The position numbers and the translations under genes are program-made. From Sclerodactyla briareus (Eukaryota > Echinodermata > Holothuroidea > Dendrochirotida > Sclerodactylidae), in contig JAODTK010005608.1 in the NCBI GenBank assembly GCA_026419785.1, forward strand, positions 1 through 64,000: a stretch of 64,000 nt of DNA. Reading direction: 5' to 3'. Below the pieces are notes generated by a model that had not been told where the DNA came from, ran no database searches, and saw nothing but the letters and a program-made list of their open reading frames with translations. This document shows positions 12,994 to 24,300 of the stretch, piece after piece (the stretch's first letter is position 1; each line of letters opens with the position of its first letter).

Positions 12994-13230
12994 CAGTGGC
13001 GGCGGAAGCCTACAAATTGTGAGGGGGGGGGGGGGGACCGCAGACAAACTGTGATGATTGTTGTGTGTTACTATCTAGCGGAGCGCCACCATTGGTTGGC
13101 GCCGATCGTACCAGGAAAATTTTGGGTTTATAAACTATAGATGGCCGGAAAAGGCACTTCCTGAGTGTTGTGAGTATTTGTACGCAGTCTTAAAAATGGG
13201 GTAATGTCTGCAAAATCGTAGTATTAATTA
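12994..13230 (+). mobile_element. hAT-like element end (fragment)
   Basis: Starts CAGTGGCGGCGGAAGCC, then a G-run (13022-13035), then AGCGGAGCGCCACCATTGG and AAAATTTTGGGTTT. The order and words match the ends of the hAT-like elements at 32800-34413, 15489-17099 and 57683-58696. No right end was found and it appears truncated inside the foldback middle. Confidence 0.5.
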
Positions 13231-13669
13231 AAAATGTTGTATGAAGAATTTATGGCATTTCAGATGGGCTTGGAGACAGCAAATTCCCGCTGAGGGAGAG
13301 CGGGGAAAGGGAGGTCCACACCTCGCACCTCGCCCCCCCCCCAATCTAAGAGAATCGATCGAAAATAATTTGCGTTCCTTCAAAATTTTCCAGCCAAATT
13401 CCACCGAAACGCAAATTTTCCATCTTGGGCAAAGAAAAAACACAAAATGGCAACTTGATTCCAGGGAGGAGCGCTTCGCTTTCAAATTTTGGAAGAGGGC
13501 CAACTATTTTTGGGAGGGCGCCAATTTTAGTGCAATAAGGATTTACTTCTAGTCATTATGCAGATCACACTTCTACCGACCACGCGTAAGCTTGAATAAC
13601 GACCTAGAAACTCATTCTGCTGTCTACGTTCCAGGCCCATAATTGAGTATAATCGAGTCATATTATGGA

Positions 13670-13870
13670 TCGAGACGGGCGGAATAATGAGTGGTTAAGT
13701 CATTTTTATGAATGGGAGAGAAGGCGGAATAACGAGCAGCTAAGTCATTATGATGAACGGGGAATAGGGCGAATAACAGAGCAACAAGTCATTATTATTT
13801 GCCTCCAAAATAGACGAATAATGAGAAACGAAGTCCGTTTATTACGGCATGAGACGGTGCAAAATGACTA
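13670..13870 (+). repeat. Right-arm tandem array of AATAATGA/GTCATTAT palindromes
   Basis: Four successive units of about 50-60 bp each carry GGCGGAATAATGAG-type sequence, a short spacer, then AAGTCATTAT. Every unit is itself an interrupted palindrome. The open plus frame across it (repeating Arg-Asn-Asn-Glu ... Leu-Ser-His) is a consequence of the repeats. Such subterminal palindromes are where some transposases bind; here that role is inference. Confidence 0.65.
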
Positions 13871-14120
13871 AGGAACCATTATTCGGCACTGAAAACTGAC
13901 GGGGTATACCAGGACTTGCCTTGAATTTTGGCGCAAGCGGCGATCATTTTTCGTCCACGATTTTATTGGCGATAAAACGAGAAATTTGCCTATTTGTGGC
14001 TTGGAACATAGAGGAATAATGACTTCAAGGTCGTTATTCCGCTTAAGATTAACGTTCCAGAACGAGTAAAGGCAGCATAATTTTTGGCGCATTCGGCGTT
14101 CATGTGAATACATTAGCTGC

Positions 14121-15350
14121 TTTCACTAGGTACGCGAATGCGCAAATAGATGAATAGGCGAAACGACAGCCGATTTCCCAGAAAGGGGCAAATCGCGTGT
14201 CGCGTGTCGCGCGGGTTATTTAATCGGCACGCAATTCGCCGACTCGCGAAATCAAATTCGCAGGGAAACACAGAACTAGATGAGCGGCCATTTAGCGCTA
14301 TTTAGCGCGAAACGGACAAGAAACATGGCGCTCTAAAGCACCCAATTTTAGCAAGATGTCATTATTGCCACCATGATATACTCCCCATTGAAGAATTACA
14401 GAGAGACGCAGTTTACCCAATTGACGACAAGCCGCCGTAGGCTTAGGGCCTATAAGGCCTATTGCCTATGGGCCTGTAGTGTCCCTTCGAGAATTTCCAA
14501 CAGAAATGGGCGACATACTCTTCAAACAAAGCACAGTGTGAATGTCCACTACTCTCATGAAGTGTGCGGTGTGGATGCATCACTCTATTTCACTCCATTT
14601 CACTCCACGTAGAAATCTTCGCCCTTTATGGAGCATACTTCAATCTTCTAGAGTGGAATTCAATGGCTGACATGGCCACTCCAATGTTTCCATAGAGAGC
14701 ACGAGTACTGATCTTCGCCCATTAGAGAGTGATTCCGACTTCACTCTATTAGGTGAAATTCCACTTAAATTCGAGTTTGTGAGTGACCTACTCATTAGTG
14801 TGAAATTCACTCTGTGATTTTAGAAGCGCATGCATGAGTCACAGGGTTATAATAGACATGGCTTGCATTTTCCGGGATGACGTTGTTTTCATCGTTTTGG
14901 GTGATCGTCAGCCATGGGTGGGTCAGAAGAGGTCTAGAAAAATACATTAACCGGGGCTGGTCGAGTCCCCGAGTAGATCTATCAACCCGATTGCGGAAGA
15001 TTCCAGAGACCTTAGGGCGAATCCCCCGATAGGTATATAAAACGCTAACATCCACCATGCCGTCTATCGAACATATGGCACAGTTAGAATAAGTCAATAG
15101 ACTATGTAGGCCATTTGGACAGGCGAAATAGGGATTGAACGAGGCATGTGACACGATATGCCTAGTTTGCAGAAAATACGGAAATCTCAAGTATACCCGG
15201 TGTATTTGGCGTCCATATCGGTCATCAAATCAGCCGAGCTGTCGCGCGCGACACGCGATTTGAATCGTCACAGGACAATTCGATTTTTGTCGCGACCCGC
15301 GGACAAAAAACGCAAATTCGCACATTCGCGGATCGCGTGCTTAATGAATA
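14121..15350. mobile_element. Second, smaller foldback element
   Basis: CAAATCGCGTGTCGCG at 14189-14204 occurs exactly inverted at 15247-15262. Outward of that the pairing continues weakly (TTCACTAGGTACGCGAATGCGC versus the inverse of GCACATTCGCGGATCGCGTG...TGAATAG). Arms are about 90-110 bp. The interior (about 14560-14820) holds repeated CACTC/GAGTG words and two copies of ATCTTCGCCC. No coding frame is recognised. Boundaries are approximate. Confidence 0.5.
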
Positions 15351-15488
15351 GACCCATATAACTAACCACGGTAGCGAACAGGAGTCTCTGTCGAGGATCG
15401 CACATCGCACATCGCGGCCTAATAAAAGCACTTAAGTTAGGGGCCTTTTGCAAGTAGCATGACGTTTTGTGCAGATGAGGGTTTTATG

Positions 15489-17099
15489 CAAAGGACGACG
15501 ATTTGTGTTGGCGATTGGGGGGGGGGACGGACAGGATGATTGCTATCGAAGCGGCGGCGAACCATAGGTTGGCGCGTGCGCATACAAGATTTTTTTCGTT
15601 TGAAACCCCTAGTTGCAGGAAACGGCCCTTCCCGTGCCTTTGGGGACAGTAAGCAGCATTCTAAAATGATAATAATTTTTATTTTAGGGAGGTTTTCCAA
15701 CACTTAAACTCGCCTTAGGGACATTTCAAGGTTTTGAGTTGGGTGATGTACCTTATAAACTTACGATGAAAGTGAGGTTACGGTCATGGAAGGAGCATGG
15801 AAATGGGCAATGACAACAACATACGTTCGAGCAAGCGTGAAATTTCGCAGGCGTCTTATAATTTGGACCAAAAGACATAGGCAATGACACCTCTATAACC
15901 TCATCACTAAGGCTAGGCCTGAGTTTTTTCACCCAAACAGAATCACGGCCCCATTTATCTTTTTTACGGACCACAGGCGCCATAGTAGGGGACCACTGCC
16001 AATTCGGGGCCAGATTGCGGAGCGAAGCGCTCGATAAAATCTTACACTTTTGGACATTTCCAACGAAAAGTCAAGCAATTTTTGGATATAAACTTATCTC
16101 AGTTCTTTGAATCATGTCTTTGCACGAATTTTTGGCAGGGCCTGGCCGAAATCTTCCGATGGCTGTTTTAAGGGGTTTCAACCCGCACCGGTTAACTGCC
16201 CCCCTGATGTTGTGCTACGTGCACCGCACCCAACTTTCAACAAACGCAACCCATGATAAATTGATTGCCGAAATACCCTTCAAATTTTGCAAATAGACAA
16301 TACATGCCAAAAACTTCACAGGTCCCGCCAGGTGGCAGGCTTACCCACGTCACCTCAACCTTGGCCTCCTTCCCCGTCAAAACAACAAAGTTTACACCGT
16401 TGGGATTCCAGCGAAAAGTAAGCATATTGATATATTAGCTTTCTTTATTTGGTTTGAATAATGTCTCTTGACAAGCAATTTGTGCGCGATCCCCTGGGCG
16501 CCGCATTTTCGATGCCGTACCGGTTGTGCCCCTTCATAGTGGATAGCATGGGAACCGTGCACCCACTACTTTCAACGTAGTGGTCGTTATCCCATAAATA
16601 AAAAAATGAATTCAAAAAACAGATCCCGCCAGGTGGTGACCTACCCCCGGCGACTCAACACTTCACTCAGATAGCGATGTGTATGTTAGCTTATTGTTTA
16701 TTAGTTATTAATGGTCCCCCCGGGGATAGCAGGAAATCGAGCACGTCCAATGACGGAGCAACGCACAAGCTGGGTAAAGACAGTTCGATGCAAACGTAGG
16801 ATTAAGAGAGAAGAAACCCTCCTTTACATTGATAATTAGAAAACCCACAGGGTAAATTTCAGGCATTTCTTGTCGAGGAACATCATGTCTGCACAAAGCA
16901 CCATTCATATGTCTTCAACAAAGCACACCATATGTCTGAACATTACCGCGTACACGAAACACCGGGCCCGAGCCAATTTTAGAAATGGAGCAGCAGGAAT
17001 TCAATCAACTTGATCGTTTAGGTAATTATGCCATTTGTTTAAACACGGTAGCTGCTCTTCGGCCACCCCCCCCCCTCATCTTCAATTGGCCCCTTCTTG
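15489..17099 (-). mobile_element. Non-autonomous hAT-like element, family H1, inverted copy
   Basis: Strongly similar, in reverse orientation, to the element at 32800-34413. Shared landmarks are CAAAGGACGACGATTTGTG plus a G-run at the start, TTTTTCGTTTGAAA (15593), GCGAAGCGCTCGA with CACTTTTGGACAT (about 16022-16060), TTGGATATAAACTT (about 16083), CAACCCGCACCGG (about 16179) and CCCGCCAGGTGG (16324). The probable right end is CAATTGGCCCCTTCTTGG (17082-17099). I found no matching 8-bp duplication at the two ends, so the exact limits are unsure. It encodes no recognisable transposase. Confidence 0.65.
16150..16650 (-). repeat. Internal tandem units of the H1 element
   Basis: Two diverged units (about 16150-16390 and 16440-16660) each contain a YGCACCGG-type box, a GTGCACC box and the motif TCCCGCCAGGTGG. 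The same pair, inverted, lies at 33250-33450 and 33540-33760 in the U2 element, so this is a family feature. Short frames through the units share a pattern like F-x-PHRL-x-AP, but they contain stops and I do not call them coding. Confidence 0.55.
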
Positions 17100-19318
17100 G
17101 ATGAGTATCATATTTCATAATGAATTAAAGCTATAGTGTTCATAGAATATTTCGAAAATGTATTCAGGAGAAAAGGACACCGTGATAATCATCTGGGCGT
17201 CGCAACGCTTGCACAGCATGGATTGACTATCGGGGGCTCGTCCCTGAACAACCCCGTGGGTTCATCCCAGTAGTAGGCCCAGTGTCCAAATGAGGAAAGG
17301 GGCTCTTGACATTACGCCCCCCCACCTCCTCCAGACGCCCCCCCTCCACTTTTGGGGAGCATCCTTACATTTGAGTCGCGGTGCGCTATGCAGAAGCCAC
17401 TGTCGCGTCAATTGAATTGCGTGCACCGAAAGGCCCGATATTATATACGTAGCAAAGTGTCATACAGGCACTTTGTCCTGCTCAGATAGCGGTTGTTGCC
17501 TGGCTCAAAATATCTTGTTTCACTCCTCACATTTCGGAAATGAGTTCGAAACCCCTCGAGCTTGCTGAATCTAAAATGTGAATTACATATGCTCTAATTC
17601 ACACTAGTACTATCAAATAGCCAACACGGTTATTCTGGGCATTAGTCGATGTCGGAGGACCGGTTTTTCTTGCCCTTTACATGTCCAAGTCATGTTCCGA
17701 TATACGGCTATTGTATTGGCAGTTGTAATGATCATATCAAATTGACTCGAGATATATTTCTATCCCAACAAAAGTAGACATATACCGTGCGTGGGGGTGA
17801 TTGGCTCGCTAACCGTCCTAATTACCAACGCAGGCACTTATATACCAGTACAGAAACCGCGTGGTATAAACTAATGACTAGAATTGCCTTAAAGCTCGGA
17901 ACTATAGTTAATCCGAGGAAGTTGTTTCCATGGCGATTAATGCAAACATATCAGGAAGCAGCACTTAGAGAATACGAGTCAGCCGTTATGGCATTGGAAA
18001 CAATATCTATACAGCCACTGGAGAAAAGACTGAATTTATTAAGGTTTACATCTTAGGCTAGGAATAGGATTCTATAAGTTCAGGTGCGGATGGCGGTATG
18101 AATGTGAAGATTTGTTAGGAGAGATAAAATGTATTTCCTCACCCCTTGTAATATTCCATCCCCGCTCTCTAGCTCAATACGAATGCATGATTTCACTATC
18201 TCGATATTTTCCCCCTAGCTGGTCTCTCTTGCCAGAGAGCGAGACAGCTCCGTAATTCAACTATCGATGAATCTTTACAGGCTCCAGCTTCTTTATCGAT
18301 TGTATCCTGATACCCTCTACATGTATTGATGCATATGGATTCCACTCTTCCACTGCCGCTGTCGCTTCACTATATTGCGAGTAACATTTTTTTTCTTGCT
18401 GAGACGTAGGCTACGTGTGTATCATTGGTGCCTGATGTGGCCGCCATGTTCAGCGCTTTTTAATGTTAAAACGACCATAAGTGTCGCCCTCCTCCCCCCA
18501 CCCCCCCATCCGTTTTACAAGAATCTTGAAAAACCTCGTCATTTCTCTTATATGTGAATACAGTTTCTGGAATCTCTTCACGACGATATTGTATTTAATT
18601 TGAAACCCGGTGCATGACTGAATGCCAAGCTGCCACACTGGGGAGACTATTAGCATTTAAGCAATGCCCACCAGTGTTTGCGTACTACTACGGATTTTCA
18701 TTCGAATTCGTCCCTTCCACTCAATCGGATGAGGCTTCCATAGCCGCGAAGGAAGTGTGTTAAGTACTGTTTCTCTTGGGCAAATTGGTTATCTTCAAAC
18801 GCTTATGTATGTATGCCTCACTCATCTAATCTTTTCCAGAAAAAATAATAATAAGTGTGTCACCTGCCCAATTGGTTCCGTTCCTTCCGGCGATTCGATT
18901 TGAATTCCATATTATGGAAGAATCGGGACTTGAGAGGGGCACCAATAACAAATGTTCACTTACTGTGTGTTAAATGAATCATTTGCAGCGGGGATGCCCG
19001 GCCAAAGATCGATTGTCGGTCAGAGCGATTTCGGCTATTAGCGCTACTACCATCGTACGAGGTCCGTTCACGCAGTTAGAGTATATACGTCGTAAGATGC
19101 GGAATTAACCAAAGGTTGAACAATGAGGATTTAACTATATTCAATCTGGACACAAGCAAATTTTGAAAGGAGCAGAAAAAAGACATGAACAGTATGAGCT
19201 TACTATTCTCATGGAGCACCCAGTCACAGTCAGAATTTCCCAATACATGTGATGGGCCTATGCACTTTTTGACGTCGCGCGAGATAACTGACCGAGACTT
19301 GAATAAGATATGATTAAT

Positions 19319-20047
19319 GATTAAGGCCAACTTGGCAAACAGGAAGAAAACGCTAGGGAATTTGGTTTCTCGAATCTTTATCCATTCAATTCATGGAGAA
19401 TATGCCTGAAGGCTGATTAAGCACCAGTCAAATCCTCCATAAGCGGCAAGGCGCGTGCTTGAGTAGATCGTCTGAAAGTTATACCTCATACGCTGTGGCG
19501 AATTATAATAAAAAAGAAACCAAATTTCATAGGCGTCAATCCATCTAAGAAGTGGGGGGGGGGGGGCAGGGACCAAGTAGGGGGGCCATGACCAAAAGTA
19601 GGGGGGGGGACATGACATCGTCGCAAAAACTTAACGTGTGAAAAATGGAAGTCCTGGAGCATCCTCAAAATGTGGGGGGACACGTCCCACCACCCACAGA
19701 TTGATCGCCAATGCAAATATTCATGGAACACCAGACAAGTCGGCAAGGCAGCAAGTGTTAGTGTATATTCTGTATGATACCTATCCGCGGTGAGCCGCTC
19801 ACCATTTCGAGATCCCATATAGCATACCCCCACTTACTACTTTTCCGCTCTTCTCGACCTACTCTTTTTCATACCCCATTCCTACCTTCCGAGATCCAGA
19901 CTGTCCTTGCGATAGAGCCTGTCACTCTGTCTGACCCCTCCCCCACCCCACCCCCCCCCCCCCCACCCCCCCCCCCCCCACCCCCCCCCCCCCCACCCAC
20001 ACCCCCCCACCATCCCCGCTCTACAGCCTGCGATACTGGCGCGAGGA
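19319..20047. mobile_element. U1-specific insertion flanked by a 9-bp direct repeat
   Basis: U2 (about 35200-35230) and U3 (about 49970-50010) run straight through this site. U1 instead has about 729 extra bases bounded by ATGATTAAT at 19310-19318 and 20048-20056. The insert contains G-runs (19553-19566, 19608-19616) and a long C-run with scattered A (19938-20008). No terminal inverted repeats and no coding frame were identified, so its class is unknown. Confidence 0.6.
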
Positions 20048-20137
20048 ATGATTAATTGAGATAATCATGGGGAGGGGAACATAACAGGTAGAGCTGCAAA
20101 CATCCCCCCCCACCTTCCTCCCCCCCCCCCCCCCCCC
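19938..20137. repeat. Poly-C tracts
   Basis: Very long C-runs interrupted by A at 19938-20008, and further C-runs at 20104-20111 and 20120-20137. The second site corresponds to C-rich stretches in U2 (35269-35280) and U3 (about 50044-50055). Length is unreliable in any sequencing technology. Confidence 0.8.
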
Positions 20138-20859
20138 AACAGAAAAACATACATAATGAACGCCCCGGCACATTACACTGCGTCAGAGTCAGCAGTGGAA
20201 CGGAACAGGCCGCCGAAGCGATCCTCTCGTTATCGTTGCAGATTCAATGATTTTTGAAGGACTCTTTATTCGAATGTTCTTAGGCTGCTCGTCGATGTTG
20301 CGCTATATGGGACCGTGGCAATAAACAGATCTTATCGACTTAACAGTCTGAATATGTCTGATGATATCAATGTATAGTCCGATGCCGCTTATCTCGGAAC
20401 AGTCGTGATTTGAACAAAGTTCGCAATGACTTTCGAATAAAGTATATTCGGCAAAACTGGAGCGGACAACAATTCTCTTTGGGAATCAGTCATCAAGTGG
20501 GTATTTTATAAAAAGCCACGCAGGTGGTTTATGTGTGTATGTGAGTGTGTATGCATGTGTGTGTGTATGTGGAGTGTGACTTGCTTGTGAGGTAGGATAG
20601 CTTCAGAATTTTGTTTTTTGGTACCGGTTGATGGTCGTTCCAAAAGGAAAAACACGAAAAAAACCCGTGGAAAGGTTATCTGAGGAGCGGAGGAGCGTAT
20701 CTATAAGAAAGACCACTCTTATTTTATACTATCTGAAGGCCATGAAAAGCCGATACTAGAAATGAGAGCGGCAAAATCAACTTCATATGTAGGCATGTTG
20801 GGATGCAGAATGAAAAAGAAACCTACGGTTTGTCATTCAGTTCGAGGGGTCAGCAAGGT

Positions 20860-22460
20860 TAGGAGAGAACAAGAGAGAGGCTGTGAGACACAATATCAAA
20901 GACTTGCAGGCATCAACGATTTATAGCAGGCATTTAGGTTGCGGTTTATGAGCAGTACGTAACAACCGAGTTCGATACGTTAAACCATTCCAAAGATAAG
21001 GCTTGTAAGAACGCTATGAGAAACTAGAAGCATCAGTGATTTCTTAGTTGTTAGTAGGCACGTGATTGGAGGTAATTATAAGAGGTGAAGTTCTATTACT
21101 TCTCTGACCAGCTAACGGTCATTCAAGGTCTCAAATTCGAAAAACACTTATTAGTACGATATATTGAGAACGGCCAAACATTTAATGAGTTCAAATCAGG
21201 CCCACTAGTATTTCAGTATAGGCGCCGTGAACCCCCCTCCACATTTCGGGCCAGTTCTGGGTCGATATATGAAGTTAACTTCTGAAAAGCTGGTGGTGTG
21301 ATAGTTGGAGAACGCAAAATCTACCCAAGCAATATGTAAAAACAAATCCCCCATTATTGCTGAGGCCAGGTCACAAGTCAAGAGAACATCAAGATTTCAA
21401 CAAGTCTGAGTATGATATTCGAAAAGACACAAACACAGCAACTAAGTTCACCCACCTAAATCATTTTAAGTTACAGATAGGAAGGGGACAGTTCATAGGT
21501 GTTTGGCGATCAAAGGTCACGAGGTTAAAAGTCCGGAAATGCGTGTTAGTACGGAATTTGGAGAACGGAATCGTGTTGTATAAAGTTCGAGATATGCCGA
21601 TGTGTGGAAGGTCTAAATAAGCGAAAACCCATAGTTTCTTAATCAGTTCAAGGTCATTGAAGGTCTAGAGAGGCAGTCAGAGAAAAGTATCTTGGGAACA
21701 CCAACATTAATAAAGTTGTTACTAGAGACATAGATTACATATATAAAGAAGGGCGGACAGGCGGACAGGGCGAGCAGATCAAAGTCAAAAGAGGACACAA
21801 CAATTGTTCCAAACTTGTTGAATTAGTTGTGTTAGTTACAAAATATAAGGAGAGGAAGGACCCTGTTGTCCCGTCAGTCCGAAAACCTCAAGTTGTACAA
21901 AAGAAGCCTAATATTATTACAAACATGGCAAGCAGTTACTCCACATCTTCGTGTTGTCTGTTTTTTCTTGACGGAGGCATACAGAATCTACGCAATCATG
22001 CGGCATGTGTATGTGTGTGTGTAATGGTGCACGCTTTTTGTAAGCATGATGTCTGGAAACGGAATCATCAATCATGTTCAAATTTGGCACGTATATGGTT
22101 CGTGGCAGTTCAATGTCAGGATAGGCCAGAAACGAAGTGGCTCGTGCGATCAGATCAGGAAAGGCGACATAAATCAACATTCAACGAGACATATTGATCC
22201 AGTTCTAAAAAGGATAAAGAACCGTATCGCTTATTAATATCAATTCAAGGTCGGAGGGAGAAACATGGAAAGCATGTGAACACGATATCAAGAAAGAAAG
22301 AGCAATAATCAATCAAACTAAACGAGGCCTGCAGGTTACAGATGAGAAATATCCCTATTGGTATTTTTATTAGACTAAGGTCGAGATAGTTTAAAAGTTT
22401 GTTCGAATTACATCTGGAGAACGCAGGCAATAACAAGTTCAAATTAGGCATGTACCTGGC
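20860..22460 (+). repeat. Internal degenerate repeat block of the unit with AGGTCA words (U1)
   Basis: A block of diverged sub-repeats with GGAGAACG and TTCAAGGTC words. Exact TCAAGGTCA occurs at 21648-21656, and AGGTCA-N4-AGGTCT at 21651-21666. Equivalent blocks are 35960-37170 (U2) and 50720-51930 (U3). The 190-bp sub-unit carrying TCCGGAAATG occurs once here but twice in U2 and U3. Confidence 0.6.
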
Positions 22461-22511
22461 AGATTATAATGAAAAGAACCTCGTCGTATTGGGAGTCAGC
22501 TGAGGTCGTAG

Positions 22512-22916
22512 TCATTCACGTGGAGAGAGTCCATTTTCCCTGAAAATCTTTGTCTTGCAATCTTTCCGCATAACCTTTGCGCGCTGATGTCTATTTCCAG
22601 TAATAACGTAAAGACGTCCTTCTCTGATAATCGGTGCTTCCTCCACGGGATCCGTCATTTTTATAATCCTTTGTGTAATAGTATCGAAACACCGGACAAG
22701 CCCTGCGGATTTCTCAATTATTCCCATGGGGGACAAGTGTTTTTCTTCAATAGAAATGGGACGATCCTTGTCAGTCTGCAATCCCACTCGTTAAGGTGCA
22801 TATTGTGGACGTTCCGAGCCCCGAAGGCTCCCCAAAGTATCCACGATTATCGATTTGACCATCAGTATCGGGTAGCTCGATCGAGCGTCACTCTCGCACA
22901 GTTCGACGGGAGATGA
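22512..22916 (-). other. Minus-strand frame partly shared between unit copies
   Basis: A minus-strand frame of 91 codons (22512-22787), in which the motif CPMGI or SPMGI followed by SAGLV is also readable in U3 (52015-52269). Further upstream, MVKSIIV...TLGSLRGS is readable in both. Each copy has its own stops and frameshifts (for example a stop at about 22800 in U1), and U2 reads differently. I recognise no family. Either a long-dead coding exon or chance frame conservation in recent duplicates. Confidence 0.2.
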
Positions 22917-23269
22917 GAAAAGGCGAAGCAGAAATCGTTCTTGTCATTGCGAAAATGAGCTTGATCCGTACGGTGACTGCACGTATGCACAAATTCTTAT
23001 TCACAGTGCGAGATCTATGGCATAGATAGGCGTACGGTAGGCGAGAAACCACACTGAATAGCGATAGATTGAAAGAGTTAAATGAGATCAGTCGTACAGC
23101 GCTAAACGATCGATGACATTAGTAGATGGCTTTGCGCGATATCAGGAAACTATGTGACATTGAACAATTGAGGGCAGGCAAATGCACCGTGTAGCGGCCT
23201 ACTAGAGTGTCTTCCGACTGATGAAACAAACGATCGTTTTTTGCAATTATGTGATTTCCACTTCCACCC

Positions 23270-24300
23270 CGAACACATAATGCGTTCGAATCCAGCCATA
23301 AAGTCAGCTGGTGGGCTTTTTCTATATTCTGACGAGTGAAATACTCGTTTCAAGATTTGTGGGCGTCTCGAATTCAACATTTAGGCTGACATTTCGATAA
23401 TCACCATAAATGGCCTGCGGTAAGGCAATAACACCTAAGTTCTTCGATGCCGAAAAAGCTCGAGAATTGTGCTTCCACCTATGTTCGATTATGGCCAATG
23501 TTTGTTACATTATTTCACGCACATCTCGGATTTTGAGAAGACAAGATATTGACACGCCGGTGAACCAACTATATAATAATTACGCTACTAAAAATAAGTG
23601 TAATCGATATAATTTATGTGAGTCTTTCTGGAAGTGTGAGATGCGTACGCAAACTATTACGGTTCTTCATATTGTGCGACGGCACTGCATTGCCTGCCAT
23701 ATGAGATTAGCCAATAATATTACCCATGTGCCGTTTTCAGTTATTAGTTTGATTCGTCTATGCGCGGTGCGTGTCAGGATGGATGTGAAAATCACATATT
23801 CACGATAACGAACGTTCGTTTCAAAGAAGAGAACACACTATAAGTTTATGCGGAAAAACTATGAACATGCAGCAGCCCACGCATACACTTCAAAAAATGT
23901 TGGATACGAATACTACATGGGCAATTGTTCACCCACCTAGGTAAACATTCACTTAAAATGGGTAAAAATATTAGACACACGGGTTAGACAAATTTACAGG
24001 GAGGTATTCGGACCAACATTTTTTAGAGGGTATTGCCGTCGATTGGCTTCCTGACGAAAATATTCCATAAAATTCAGCGGTGATACGCATTCCGTCGACG
24101 CATGGGTCAGGTGGACATTATGGCTTATTTTGCCCATACAGTGTTGGTTCGCTATCATTTAGACTGTGGAACCAATATATCGCTTTGCAAACCAATTAAG
24201 ACATATTCAGACACTGATCAGCTGATCCCGTCTCCGCCACATTAATCCCAGCATTTTACCCGCGGTGCTGGACCAGCTACGAAACAATGGAATCTCAGCC
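23270..24300. mobile_element. MITE fragments (AGGCTGGGATTCC family) in U1
   Basis: A right-type terminal repeat is seen near 23290-23310 (ATGCGTTCGAATCCAGCC) and another near 24270-24300 (CGAAACAATGGAATCTCAGCC). Between them lie internal words shared with the MITE at 62533-62992 (GAGAACACACTATAAGTTTA, AATATTCCATAAAATTC, GTGATACGCATTCCG). Equivalents are 37930-38870 (U2) and 52790-53800 (U3). Confidence 0.5.

Larger units (their letters stand above)
10541..14103. mobile_element. Foldback element with long inverted arms
   Basis: The outer end ACGCCGAATGCGCCAAAAAT at 10541 recurs inverted at the right end (about 14083-14100), and the two arms stay collinear inwards for about 0.8 kb (about 10541-11390 versus 13340-14103). 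Landmarks paired between arms include CGCCAAAATTCAAGGCAAGT, GGCCTGGAACGTAGACAGCA and GTCGGTAGAAGTGTGA. The arms hold many AATAATGA and GTCATTAT words. The middle (11.4-13.3 kb) holds GC-rich boxes, an AAT microsatellite and a hAT-like end, with no transposase frame. The target duplication is unclear. Class unknown; Foldback/MULE-like non-autonomous DNA transposon is the working label. Confidence 0.75.

Noticed and set aside
13241-13552. 103-codon plus and overlapping minus frames
   Set aside because: They fall in the right arm of the foldback element, and the equivalent left-arm sequence is not open in the same way.
13665-13871. Repetitive Asn-Asn-Glu ... Leu-Ser-His protein-like frame
   Set aside because: The pattern is fully explained by the tandem AATAATGA/GTCATTAT DNA units.
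19774-20055. Poly-proline ORF
   Set aside because: It is a C-run read in frame, inside a U1-specific insertion.
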